From Styela clava (taxonomy: Eukaryota > Chordata > Ascidiacea > Stolidobranchia > Styelidae), in the NCBI RefSeq assembly GCF_964204865.1, contig NC_135260.1, forward strand, positions 1,860,001 through 1,924,000: DNA of 64,000 nt, written 5' to 3'. Of this stretch, positions 34,707 to 44,231 are shown piece by piece. Below the pieces are notes generated by a model that was not told the DNA's origin, made no database searches, and saw only the letters and a list, made by a program, of their open reading frames with translations. Position 1 is the first letter of the stretch. Each line of letters begins with the position of its first letter. The position numbers and the translations under genes were made by a program.

Positions 34707-35608
34707 ACAATAGACAATAAGTTTATTTCGTCGTGCAAGAAATCACAATACAAATTCAGTATTACAGTACATTTCAAATACAGTAACGGATTTCATCGCA
34801 ATTGACAGGAAGTCGCAAAGGACCAGGAATGGTCATCACAAGTCTGCGACACCAAGATTAAAAACGAGTCAATAATAAAAAATTGAAATAAGTGAAAGCA
34901 ATATGCACAAAGAAAAGCTTATCCATTCATAAATTAACCAACAAGGTTGATATGAATCATTATATATGATTTGGGAGAGAAAGTAAAAATAAAAGTCGGG
35001 AAAATTCAATTGATATACAGTAATTATAAAAATAAATCACCATATCATTCAGCTGTGTTTTTGTACAATTGCAGCGATTAAATTTTTATATATTGTCATA
35101 TGCAACATTAAATTGAGCGATCATTTTATTTGATGAGAAAAAATTAAATTAAGCAACCTCTATGTACGAATTATAAGGCACAATTCATACTCAATGTACA
35201 ACCATCCACATAAAACTTTTAGAGTAGAAAATAAAATTTGGCACCAGGCCGATGTTAGGCGCATATATCCAGGTCGGAGGCGACTCCAGCCACATCTTAG
35301 TTACAGTTGGTTAGCTACGGAGGGCAATCATTTGTCAACGAACTGGAAAATTGTTCAGGTTGCTGAGCGACCGCACGCGCTTCAGAATCTGATTTATATA
35401 GACAGAAAATTTGAAAATATGTGAGTAAGTAAGATAATACCATATTAGATAACTCGGAAGCTATATCACGGTACACAGTGAAGCGAACTAATGAACCGCT
35501 ATCGTTTATATGACACAGAAGACAGTACCGGTAGGTTACCACGGTACCGGTACGGTATGGTGCTGTATGACACTGTCCAGCTGTCAGCAAAACCACAGTT
35601 TATGAAGA
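34707..35608 (-). other. LINE 3' untranslated region
   Basis: About 900 bp with no credible ORF. The start (about 35520-35608) is rich in GGTACC/ACCGGT motifs. The rest is AT-rich, and the end carries AATAAA followed by two TTGTCTA repeats, the likely recognition end for reverse transcription. Confidence 0.7.
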
Positions 35609-38542
35609 CTAACGGTACCGGTAGTTTTTGATTAAATATTTTTTATATGTATTCTTGAAAGTCGTGTAGCCATGTGATTTTACTTCATGTGGAATATTGT
35701 TCCATATTTTAATGCCCGTATACTTGATTGAGTTTTGTGTTCTTGCAGTGGAATATCTGGGCACAAAATAATTTCCACGCGCAGAAGATCGGGTGTAGTG
35801 TGTGTGTGTTTTAGACTGCTTAGTGAAATATTTATCGAATGCTTCGGGTAGGGATTTATTTTGGTGTTGATGCATTAGTTTTGCAATTTCAAAATTGAAT
35901 AAGTCTGTTAATTTTAGAATGTTGAGTGACGAATAAAGATGATTAATATTAGTTCTAGGTGCTGCATTGCAAAGAGATCTAGCAATTCGGTTTTGTAAAA
36001 CATTAATTTGTCTTAAATATTTTTGTGCAGCAGCTCCCCATGCTGCGATTCCATACTGGACATAAGATTGAAAAAGTGAAAAATACACAGAGCGCAGGGT
36101 AGATGTAGGCATGTATTGTTTGAGCTTGTAGGTGATACCAACTGCTCTGGTTATTTTTTTTACCACATGCTCAATATGTTTGTCCCATTTAAGACCAGAA
36201 TCAATAAAAATTCCCAGGTATTTGTATGATAACACATTTTCTAATTTGGTACCATCAATTTTTATTGACAAGTCATGGTTTATCTGATGCTTTTGAGGAG
36301 TGATTATCATGGATTTCGATTTTTCAATATTAACTGTCAGTTTGTTTGATACCATCCAATCATGCACCTTCATCATTTCATAGTTCACATTATTCTCTAA
36401 AGTTGGAATTGAATTATGACTGGAGAGAAGGCCGGTGTCGTCGGCGAATAATTTCGTTAATAAGTTTGAGCAGTTGGTGAGATCATTGATATATGTTAAG
36501 AAAAGGATTGGACCTAAACATGATCCTTGTGGGACGCCACAAACTATTGGTAAAGTCTCAGATGTTACTTCACCAATTTTTACAAATTGTACTCGGTTTG
36601 TTAGGTAGCTCTTTAAAAGTGATTGGGCGGGTCCACGAAATCCATAATTAAATAGTTTATGAAGCAAAATTTTGTGGTCAACTGTATCAAACGCTTTCTT
36701 TAAATCAATGAAAACAGAACAAACAATCTCATTATTTTCTAATTTGTCATAGATGTATGACATCATGTCTAAAATAGCATGGTTAGTTGAGTGGTTGTCC
36801 CTAAATCCAAATTGAGACTTATTAATTATATTATGTTTAGTAATAAATTTTACCATTCTTTCGTATATTAGTTTTTCAAAAAGCATGTTTAAACAAGAAA
36901 GGATAGAAATCGGTCTGTAGTTAGATATTAATTTATTATCACCAGATTTGAAAATCGGTGTTACTCGAGCAATTTTGAAAACTGAAGGGTACATACCCAA
37001 CTGTATTGACGCATTGAACAAAATCATAAGGGCCGGCGATATTATGTCTACAATATGCTGAAGGAAACATGATGTAATGTTATCAGGACCAACAGCTTTG
37101 CCCTTTTTCAGGCTTAAAATACCACATATAATTTCAGAGAGTGAAACAGGCTGAAGAAATATGGTTTGTGAGATCTTCAGATGTAAATATTTTTTGTAAT
37201 CCGAAACATCATTAAATTCACTGGCTAATTTTGGACCGATGTTAGTGAAATAGCTGTTGAACTCATTTGCTATCAGCAATTTGTCAGAAGAAATAATTTT
37301 ATTTTGTAACATAATTTCTGTAATAGTATTCTGTTTGTCATTCTTAACATTTACTATTTCTTTGATTGTTCTCCATGTTTGCTTTATATTGTTTCGGTTT
37401 TGCTTTAGCGTATTATGATAATAAAGTTGTTTAGCTTTGTTTATTATTCCTTTCAGTTTGTTGCAATACCTCTTGTACAAATGCTGCTGTGACATGTTAC
37501 CTTTCAAATAGTACTTATTGCGCATTTTATTTTTATTTTTGATTGACACTCGAATACCCTTGCTTAACCATGGTTTTTTCTTAATTTTCAGGTCTTTTCT
37601 AGATAGCATTTTCATAGGGGCATGTTTGTCAATAAGATTTTTGATTTTGAAGATAAAATCATCACATAATGCATCAAAGTTTTCCCTATTGGGTACTATT
37701 GTAGAAGACCAGCTGGTGAAGATTGAATTAGCATCCTCTCGGAAATTGTCGATGCGAAACTGTTTCATGTCTCGTTTGTATCGAGGTTCGTTACGACTGT
37801 TGAGAGATATGTCGGAAATAGAACACAAAACTGGAAAGTGGTCGGTTATCGAGCAGGATATGACATAAGCATGGATTTTTTTATGTATGATGTTGGTGTA
37901 TACATGATCAATTAATGTGCAAGATGAACTTGAGACTCTGGTAGGTTTTGTGATGATCTGCACCGTGCAATATGAAGATATCATATCCATGTATTCAGAT
38001 ATGGATTTGTTCAAGGAATGTTTCAAGAGGTTTATGTTGAAATCTCCAAGCAAAATGAATTGTTTGGTCGATATTCTTTCAAGAACAGCAGAAAGAGCAC
38101 TTGTGAAGGTTGGAATATCATTTCGTGGATGTTTGTATAGAATGCAGATAATGAGTGTTTTGACTGTTTTATGGTTATCCGAGTTATTTAACTCTATCCA
38201 GAGGTCTTCGCAATCTGGATGATTCAATTTTATATCATGGATAATCTTGAATTTTAAGTTGCTTCGGATATAGCATCCTACCCCTCCAGCATTTGTATCA
38301 GAGGGTTGATGAATGAAGTTATAACCAGGAATGTTGATTTTTGCCAAGGGGTTGTGTTTCAACTTGGTCTCGCTGATTCCAATGATATGAGGTGGGTGTT
38401 GGAATTCAGACAGAAGATTTATCAAATAATCGAAATTTCTCTGGATTGACCGAATATTCATATGGAAAATAGAGAGATTACTAGGATTGGAAATAGTCGA
38501 TATTTCTTCTATTTCAAGAGTATCACATGAGAAGTTTGTCAT
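35609..38542 (-). CDS. LINE ORF2: APE endonuclease and reverse transcriptase
   Basis: An uninterrupted ORF of 977 residues. The APE-type endonuclease is N-terminal: N29 in HMNIRS, E58 in GISETK, GDFN at 166-169, D212 in LIDH and ITDH at 232-235. The RT follows: GKAVGPDNI at 481-489, NYRPIS at 541-546, FIDLKKAFDTVDH at 611-623, GVPQGSCLGPILF at 669-681 and the catalytic FADD at 699-702. The C-terminus (KYLGIFID, then TGIKIWNNIP) is typical of Jockey/CR1-type LINEs. It nicks target DNA and reverse transcribes the LINE RNA there. All catalytic residues are present, so the copy may be active or only recently dead. Confidence 0.93.
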   Translation of the reverse strand: MTNFSCDTLEIEEISTISNPSNLSIFHMNIRSIQRNFDYLINLLSEFQHPPHIIGISETKLKHNPLAKINIPGYNFIHQPSDTNAGGVGCYIRSNLKFKIIHDIKLNHPDCEDLWIELNNSDNHKTVKTLIICILYKHPRNDIPTFTSALSAVLERISTKQFILLGDFNINLLKHSLNKSISEYMDMISSYCTVQIITKPTRVSSSSCTLIDHVYTNIIHKKIHAYVISCSITDHFPVLCSISDISLNSRNEPRYKRDMKQFRIDNFREDANSIFTSWSSTIVPNRENFDALCDDFIFKIKNLIDKHAPMKMLSRKDLKIKKKPWLSKGIRVSIKNKNKMRNKYYLKGNMSQQHLYKRYCNKLKGIINKAKQLYYHNTLKQNRNNIKQTWRTIKEIVNVKNDKQNTITEIMLQNKIISSDKLLIANEFNSYFTNIGPKLASEFNDVSDYKKYLHLKISQTIFLQPVSLSEIICGILSLKKGKAVGPDNITSCFLQHIVDIISPALMILFNASIQLGMYPSVFKIARVTPIFKSGDNKLISNYRPISILSCLNMLFEKLIYERMVKFITKHNIINKSQFGFRDNHSTNHAILDMMSYIYDKLENNEIVCSVFIDLKKAFDTVDHKILLHKLFNYGFRGPAQSLLKSYLTNRVQFVKIGEVTSETLPIVCGVPQGSCLGPILFLTYINDLTNCSNLLTKLFADDTGLLSSHNSIPTLENNVNYEMMKVHDWMVSNKLTVNIEKSKSMIITPQKHQINHDLSIKIDGTKLENVLSYKYLGIFIDSGLKWDKHIEHVVKKITRAVGITYKLKQYMPTSTLRSVYFSLFQSYVQYGIAAWGAAAQKYLRQINVLQNRIARSLCNAAPRTNINHLYSSLNILKLTDLFNFEIAKLMHQHQNKSLPEAFDKYFTKQSKTHTHYTRSSARGNYFVPRYSTARTQNSIKYTGIKIWNNIPHEVKSHGYTTFKNTYKKYLIKNYRYR

Positions 38543-38574
38543 GGAGTTGAAATTAAATAATATGGGGTCATTTT

Positions 38575-38805
38575 CTAGACATGGTTGTTGAGAGCCAATT
38601 GAATTGAAAACAAAGCCTCATTTGAATGTTGCATTGACAATTGAGTTCGAGTACAAGATGGACAGGTATTCGAGATGCAATATATATTCCCTTCAGAGGT
38701 TGCACAATCATTATGAAAAGGTTTCAAACAGAAGGCACAGCAAAAATAAGATTCATTTACTCTACAAAGTCTATTACATATGGTACATTGGTTGCCCAAT
38801 GACAT
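38575..38805 (-). CDS. Small PHD-finger ORF between LINE ORF1 and ORF2
   Basis: This 76-residue ORF starts at an ATG 38 bp after the ORF1 stop. Its cysteines and histidine fit a PHD finger, C4-H-C3: C7-X2-C10, C23-X2-C26, H31-X2-C34, C48-X2-C51. PHD fingers usually bind histone H3 tails, so it could steer the element to certain chromatin; that is inference. In related LINEs a PHD finger is often fused to ORF1; here it stands alone, in a different frame from both neighbours, 32 bp before ORF2. Either it is a true third ORF or a frameshift detached it from ORF1 or ORF2. Confidence 0.65.
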   Translation of the reverse strand: MSLGNQCTICNRLCRVNESYFCCAFCLKPFHNDCATSEGNIYCISNTCPSCTRTQLSMQHSNEALFSIQLALNNHV

Positions 38806-38843
38806 TATAATAAGAGTTTCAATAAAAAAAATTAGGTGTGACT

Positions 38844-39866
38844 CTATTTAATTAAATTCAGGTCACCTTCATTCTTGATGAGTATTGGTCTGAAAAAGTC
38901 ATTTTTCTTGACTAGGATCCTCCCACTTGATGTCCAAATGCTTGAGTAGCCACATTCGTTTTTCTTTTCTCTCGCTTGATAAAATAGGTCTCTTGTGTAA
39001 TCCGTTAAATTTTCTACTATAAACATGTTGGTAGGGTATCCAGAGTCTTTTGGAATAAGCTTCAAGTTTCTTCTATTTTTCATTATTTGGCTGATAACCC
39101 TTCTGTTAGAAAATTTGATTATTAAAGGGGGTGGTCTTTCAGTTTTTATGTTTGGCTGAGTCGATTGGTTTTTGTATCTTGTGTTGAGCCTGTGTGAATT
39201 AACTATATCTGTTTCTTTAATGTCAACTTGAATAAAAGAGCAAATTCTTGTGATTACTGCATCAGTGTTTTCTTTTGTTGTAACAGGGACTCCATGGAAT
39301 TCCAGATTTTGGAGTCTAGAGCGCCTTTCTTGATCATGCTGGCGTTCCGCATAATACTGCAGGTCGTCCTCAAGCTCATCAATACGCTCTTCCAGGCTTT
39401 TTATCCGTTTTTGATTAGAGGATGTAGAATCTTTTAATTTAACAAGACTTTCTAAAATTGAGTCAAATTTGTTTGACTGGAATTCCTGAATTTTTTTGAT
39501 TTCAGATATGTCATTCTGTATTTCAGCAACAGATTCAAGTTTTCCAAAGATTTTTTGGAGAGAAGCCTCGACTGACATAAGTGACTCCTGTATATAGGAA
39601 ATATTACCATCACCAGGTGTTGATTGGTTTGAGAGATCAAATTTGTCATTAAGGAATTGCTCTATCATAGTAGGCAGCTGCACTTTGATTGCATTGAATA
39701 TTGAGGAATGGAGTACAGGCAGAAGTGAGCTTGAGTCGATTAACCCCTTGGATGTCGATGGTGACGAATCTGACATGCTTACAATTGCCGTTTTTGCTTG
39801 TTCAGTTGGACTATTCCTCTTTGAAGATTGCTTCTTTTCATGATTTCCTTTTTTGTTTTCACTCAT
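38844..39866 (-). CDS. LINE ORF1 protein, coiled coil with FP25K-like C-terminus
   Basis: This 340-residue ORF begins with an ATG 67 bp from the LINE's 5' end. A Ser/Lys-rich N-terminus leads to a coiled coil at about residues 88-180. Then comes a stretch of the type RRSRLQNLEFHGVP (181-194), typical of LINE ORF1 RNA-binding regions, and a C-terminal part with the pattern of baculovirus FP25K-like domains (ENLTDYTRDLFYQAR, then RILVKK). It would bind LINE RNA and act as a chaperone in the particle. No zinc knuckle is present; the zinc finger of this element is in the next ORF. The frame is intact. The FP25K resemblance is from memory of the family pattern. Confidence 0.8.
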   Translation of the reverse strand: MSENKKGNHEKKQSSKRNSPTEQAKTAIVSMSDSSPSTSKGLIDSSSLLPVLHSSIFNAIKVQLPTMIEQFLNDKFDLSNQSTPGDGNISYIQESLMSVEASLQKIFGKLESVAEIQNDISEIKKIQEFQSNKFDSILESLVKLKDSTSSNQKRIKSLEERIDELEDDLQYYAERQHDQERRSRLQNLEFHGVPVTTKENTDAVITRICSFIQVDIKETDIVNSHRLNTRYKNQSTQPNIKTERPPPLIIKFSNRRVISQIMKNRRNLKLIPKDSGYPTNMFIVENLTDYTRDLFYQAREKKNECGYSSIWTSSGRILVKKNDFFRPILIKNEGDLNLIK

Positions 39867-39933
39867 GGTGTTGTTAGAGCAGGATGTATTATATTATCTA
39901 TATTAGATTAACTCTAGTTTTAAATCTTAATCA

Positions 39934-40692
39934 AATAGCGTCTTGGGCAGGAATAATAGTTTTCAAGCGGGTAAGAACATCAGCATCAATGAACCCATAC
40001 AAGCAAATTGCTTTTGCAGGGTCATCCCTAGCTTCGGTATGAGATAGACTAGCATTAAACCGAAGTGCAAATTTATTCGGATCATCCCCGTCATGAAAAA
40101 CTTTGATACTACGGTTAAGGGTTTTTGTTGCTGAATGAGCAATTTGATAATCTTCCCGTGTAACATCAGGACGACGTCCCTCGACCCCCGGTAGAAATTG
40201 TACATACGGTTGTTGAATAGGTTGTTGTTGGGGGGCGGGCTGTTGGGACCCCTGGTAAAATGGATATTGCGGAGAAACCATAGGAGGGTTACTAGGGAAA
40301 TAAGGAGCATAATTCTGACAATACATTTGATACGGAATATTCCCATAAAACATATTTGGTAGTTGACTACTAGGATAAGCAACACCAGCTAAGGACGTTG
40401 ATAGGGTGGTAACAATGGTAGTATCGTTACTCCTAACACTTGGTGTTGTTACGCCCGTAGTAAAACCAGAAATAGTAACAAAAGTGTTAGACATACTTGA
40501 TACGATAATTTCTTCTTCTGAAGTCGCACCAGAAGTTGACGGAATATCTTCATCTTTCGATTGGTTCATTATTTTACGTGGAATTGTTTTTTTGTTGTGT
40601 CGATGTGGAGTGACAGTTATTGAAGTACTCGAAATATAGGTACTTGTAGTTGTTTCGAGAATGTTCTGGAGATTTCTGCTGCGCAGATCCAT
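39934..40692 (-). pseudogene. Gypsy gag, 5' part, interrupted by LINE
   Basis: Reads on the - strand from the first ATG at 40692 (MDLRSR); the frame also opens upstream at a TTG, which I do not favour. It encodes 253 residues before passing into LINE sequence and stopping three codon positions later. The N-terminal half is Ser/Thr-rich. A Pro/Gln/Tyr-rich stretch is followed by a capsid-like segment (VEGRRPDVTREDYQ, then FHDGDDPNKFALRFN). It would build the particle shell. The break falls cleanly between two codons, and the frame resumes at 34701. Confidence 0.85.
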
Positions 40693-41070
40693 AAACCGCA
40701 ACAAATATTAGAAAAGTCTGTCACTGTCCAGTTCGTCGTTTATCAATCCAATTTAATTGCACTAATTGTTCAATTGTTCTACAACCAAGTAACGGAATTT
40801 GATTTGATGAAGCGAATTGTCCAACTCATTTGAAGTTGTCTCGACTCTCGAGCAATGTGATTATTAACGCGATGATATGCTGACAGCAATCGGTGTTTTG
40901 GTTGTTGAGTTGACGCAATCTTCTGTTGTGTCTGCAAGACCAGAGAACTGAAGGTTGATTAGAGTTCTTCAAGATTTCCGAGTCCCGTAGTCTGGTAGTA
41001 CTCGCCTTCTTGTATTAAGCAAACTCCAAATAAAACTTTGAATAGTCAATAGTCGTCATCCACGCTCTTA

Positions 41071-41084
41071 CAACGCTGCCACCA
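41071..41084 (-). other. Gypsy primer binding site (candidate)
   Basis: Three bases inside the 5' LTR the element's strand reads TGGTGGCAGCGTTG. It starts with TGG, as expected for pairing with the CCA end of a tRNA, at the expected distance. The primer tRNA was not identified. The rest of the leader to the gag start at 40692 shows no ORF worth noting. Confidence 0.55.
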
Positions 41085-41087
41085 ATT

Positions 41088-41457
41088 TGTAACGTAGCGG
41101 GGTTTTTAGGCGATGGCGTTCGACGGTGATATACTGTGTAGAAAAGACCGTCTACTTCCTCGCTAAACGACAGCTTAATTGACTTTTAAATACTGGCAAA
41201 TACTCGGCTATTCTGTTGCCCCAGTCCACAGGTTCACACGATAAACAGTCAAGAAATATTCACGGTGCACTTTTGTATTCAACGCTAGGATACGATACCC
41301 AGCCATCAAGGTCAGAGAACAGAAAAGAACAGTGTGTCCGATGCAACAGACACGACTTAAAAAGGACAAGTAATCAAAAACACGTGGCAACACAACAAAT
41401 GCGCAACGCATAAGCGCCACACAGTGGAATGAACGTAAGACTACGTATTACGTTACA
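41088..41457 (-). repeat. Gypsy 5' LTR (370 bp)
   Basis: On the element's strand it precedes the leader and gag. It ends at TACC (41458-41461), the target duplication. The near identity of the two LTRs indicates a recent insertion. Confidence 0.95.
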
Positions 41458-42933
41458 TACCTATGAGGAAAAACATGCAATCAATAAATTAACGCATGTA
41501 ATCAATAATAACAAAATTTGACACTGGTAGAAAATGTCGGCGGTAAGCCACTGAGCGAAACAGCGACTGCCTGAGTTTCATTGTTTGTGACTCTACAAAC
41601 GAAACAGTTGCGCTTCGCTTCTCTCTCATTAGGCGTTGCCTAAATATAAATAACCGAATATGTCTCGTCGATATCGCCTACGACCATACCACGTTGAATA
41701 CACCCGATCTCGAAAGTTAAGCAACGTCGGGCTCGGTTAGTACTTGCATGGGTGACCGGCTGGGAATACCGGGTGCCGTAGGCTTTTCGCTTTTATCAAA
41801 AATAAAAGGAATGCTGTCTGAACAAAACATAATTTAAAATGAATATGTTATAAAATATTTCAGATTGTCGAGGACTGAATAATAACTAACAGGGGCGAAA
41901 CGCAACTTTACGAATAGTCACTGAGACCCGCCATCGATATTTCGAATGCGTCTTAATAGATATAGGCCTACTATATATGGCAGAATAATCGGTGCTACTA
42001 TCAAGTGAGTTAGGATATGGGAAATCGAGATAAGACGACTTGATTAATGATATGACGGATCACGGCCAATCGCCCGGTTATCAGTCAAGGCCAGTTATTT
42101 CATTTCGGAAGCAAGCACTTAATGGTAGTGGAAGCCGTAACTTACCTGCGGTAACATGGACTACCTTACGACGACGAAGGGTTCTGAAAACTATCCCATA
42201 ATGGAATTCGAACCCACGCAGAGTAATCAGAGGTGTGGTAACGAGCGTATATCTGACACTTAGCACGATGCGCCACACGGTTGAGCCCGAGTTTTACCAT
42301 AGCTTGAAATCTACCTATATCTAGTATTACATAGTGAGATCTACGTCAATTCAGTACTTTAGCGCAGGTTCAAAGCCTTCATTTTGCATCCCTAGTAGAT
42401 ATCTCATTAAATTTAGTTAGACTGACTGACTATTAACGTTGATACATTTTTATTGAACCGGACTTAATCGAAAAATTAAACTCTCGCCAAGTTACGGGCG
42501 ATCACCGAAGTGCCACGCGCTTGTGAGAGTTTATATATAACTTTTGATACTGTGTGAGTGCACGTAACCTAGCTTTGAGCACATATAATAAAAAACAAGC
42601 TTATAAGAAGGGCAACTTTCATATATACTGTCGAACTATCTGGGTTATGTGCAATACAATGGGCATCCGCTTATCAAAAAGCTTTGTTAATAACACGTCA
42701 GGCCTCAATAACAAACAAGCGAGTTATATCAGCGACTCGATGTTTGCGTTAAGCCATACACCAGAGATAAAATACCTATGAGGAAAAACATGCAATCAAT
42801 AAATTAACGCATGTAATCAATAATAACAAAATTTGACACTGGTAGAAAATGTCGGCGGTAAGCCACTGAGCGAAACAGCGACTGCCTGAGTTTCATTGTT
42901 TGTGACTCTACAAACGAAACAGTTGCGCTTCGC

Positions 42934-42939
<6 letters not shown>
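41458..42939 (+). repeat. 5S rDNA array, middle block (rest of unit 17, start of unit 18)
   Basis: The sequence resumes at 41458 with the second copy of the TACC target duplication and continues unit 17 at exactly the point where it stopped at 21422. Unit 18 begins at 42511 and is interrupted at 42939 by a poly(T) tract, which is the poly(A) tail of a minus-strand LINE. Units 16, 17 and 18 share the variant GATGTTTGCG in the spacer, which supports their having been adjacent before the insertions. Confidence 0.95.
41676..41785 (+). rRNA. 5S rRNA with 10-nt deletion, unit 17
   Basis: 110 nt. The junction reads GATCTCGAAAGTT, so it has the same-size loss plus one substitution; A55 is unchanged. 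It lies in the first spacer unit downstream of the nested retrotransposons. Probable pseudogene. Confidence 0.84.
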
Positions 42940-42968
<29 letters not shown>

Positions 42969-42974
<6 letters not shown>

Positions 42975-43350
42975 TTTTAAATTTAACGGATCAGGATGAC
43001 ATTACTGGAATCCAGCCCAATGCCTTCATGCCCAGTAATGCCAACGGAAGTATTAGACTCATTATCCCTTGATAAAGGGATCGTCTTTACCAAACTAGTA
43101 TGGTAAGCTTCCTAACATCATATCCGCAATTCGAGATGGTATTGCTTATGTTTTATAAAAACCAAAACCAGTAATTTTCGGACGTATCGGTCATCCGTAG
43201 TAGTAGTACATGGATAGTCGTCAAAACCATTTATATACTATCCCGCGATTGATGTAGGTCAGGCCTGGTTGGCCAATACGACTGATGTTGGCTACCATTT
43301 GTGGTGACTGATTAGATAGTTCCAGATTGTGCGTCTTACTTCTCAGCCAA
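42969..43350 (-). other. Tx1-like LINE 3' untranslated region
   Basis: About 380 bp between the ORF2 end and the poly(A) tail. No credible ORF and no repeat was recognised. A short palindromic arrangement around 43000-43060 (ATTACTGG and CCAGTAAT, 43001-43040 region) could form a hairpin near the 3' end. Confidence 0.6.
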
Positions 43351-44231
43351 TTAAGGTCGTGCATCCTGTATGATCCCATCCAATGCATTCTCCCACTCGT
43401 TCGACAAATTGTAGAGGTCTGTTGATCCATATCGATCCTTGATTATGTACATCCAGGTTTTGAATTTACGGAAGACGGTTTCGAGAAGTATAGATGAATC
43501 TTCTGGATTTATGTATCGGTTATCCCTGTCCAGATTATGTTTGAGTGAGATGATTTCCAACTTGAATATGTTGTACATTTTTAGGATTGCCAAACTATTT
43601 ACCCCTGTGTATGAGTTTTCAAAAATTGATTGTAGGGATATATCCAGCTGCATGCCACAGACCCTTTCCATTGTTAATCTTAGTTCTTCATGTAGATTCT
43701 GGTACTCCGGACATTCGAGAAAAATGTGACTTGTTTTATCCTGGTTATTTGCACAGAGTTTGCAATTGAGTTTCATTGGACGCTTGTTTACATCTCGACG
43801 AATCATTCCATACCGCCATTTCCTATGGCCAAACAAAAATCCATCCATGACAATTAGATATGATGTTTGACGCTCGATGTTAGTAAAATGATGTTTCAAA
43901 TTTCGGTCCAAGAGATGTATCGCATACCAGTCCCGTGTTAGGTCTGATTTTGGTTGATCGTATGTCTTTAATTTTAGCCTGTTATATATTATCTTTAAGG
44001 ATGTTGTGGTCCATTCGTCCGGAGTGAAATCTAATACATGAATAATATTAAGTAGATGTCGCCAGTGGAGATTAACTTTGATTGAGTGAGGCCTAGAGTT
44101 GGAATACAGTGATTTGTTGAGTGACATTATTCTTGATCCTAATGAAAACAGGGCTTCATGGTGCCAGAATTCGGTCGGGGATGATATGGCACATAGCTGG
44201 CTGATCTTGTATACCAAGCATGCTTGTGCCT
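43351..44231 (-). pseudogene. Tx1-like LINE ORF2 C-terminal region, out of frame
   Basis: About 290 codons in the phase one base off from ORF2, beginning right at its premature stop; there is no ATG at the start, only a TTG at 44217. Near the middle it has a CCHC motif C-X2-C-X8-H-X4-C (CKLCANNQDKTSHIFLEC), found at the C-terminus of many L1/Tx1-type ORF2 proteins and implicated in RNA binding. The frame is open to a stop at 43351. It is the detached end of the RT protein, not a separate gene. Confidence 0.85.

Larger units (their letters stand above)
34707..39933 (-). mobile_element. Jockey/CR1-superfamily LINE inserted in gypsy gag
   Basis: The 5,227-bp element lies on the - strand, like its gypsy host, with a short possible target duplication CTATT at 34702-34706 and 39934-39938. 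It has three ORFs in order and a 3' end of short repeats (TTGTCTA twice) after AATAAA, rather than a long poly(A). It looks full length: the 5' leader is only about 65 bp before ORF1. The RT and C-terminal sequence resembles the Jockey/CR1/Daphne assemblage; the exact clade needs a tree. Confidence 0.88.
30056..41457 (-). mobile_element. Ty3/gypsy LTR retrotransposon, split by a LINE
   Basis: The element has 370-bp LTRs at 30056-30425 and 41088-41457, both TGTAACGTA at one end with its inverse at the other. The 4-bp target duplication TACC is found at 41458-41461 and, on the far side of the BEL insertion, at 21419-21422. Without the LINE it is about 6.2 kb. It is minus-strand: gag lies at the right and pol at the left. 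It entered the spacer of 5S unit 17. It is not autonomous: gag is split by the LINE and frameshifted, and the integrase lacks its end. Confidence 0.94.

Noticed and set aside
42940-42968. Poly(T) as a sequencing artefact or a pol III terminator of an array gene
   Set aside because: It lies exactly at the 3' end of a minus-strand LINE and next to a matching target duplication, so it is the poly(A) tail.
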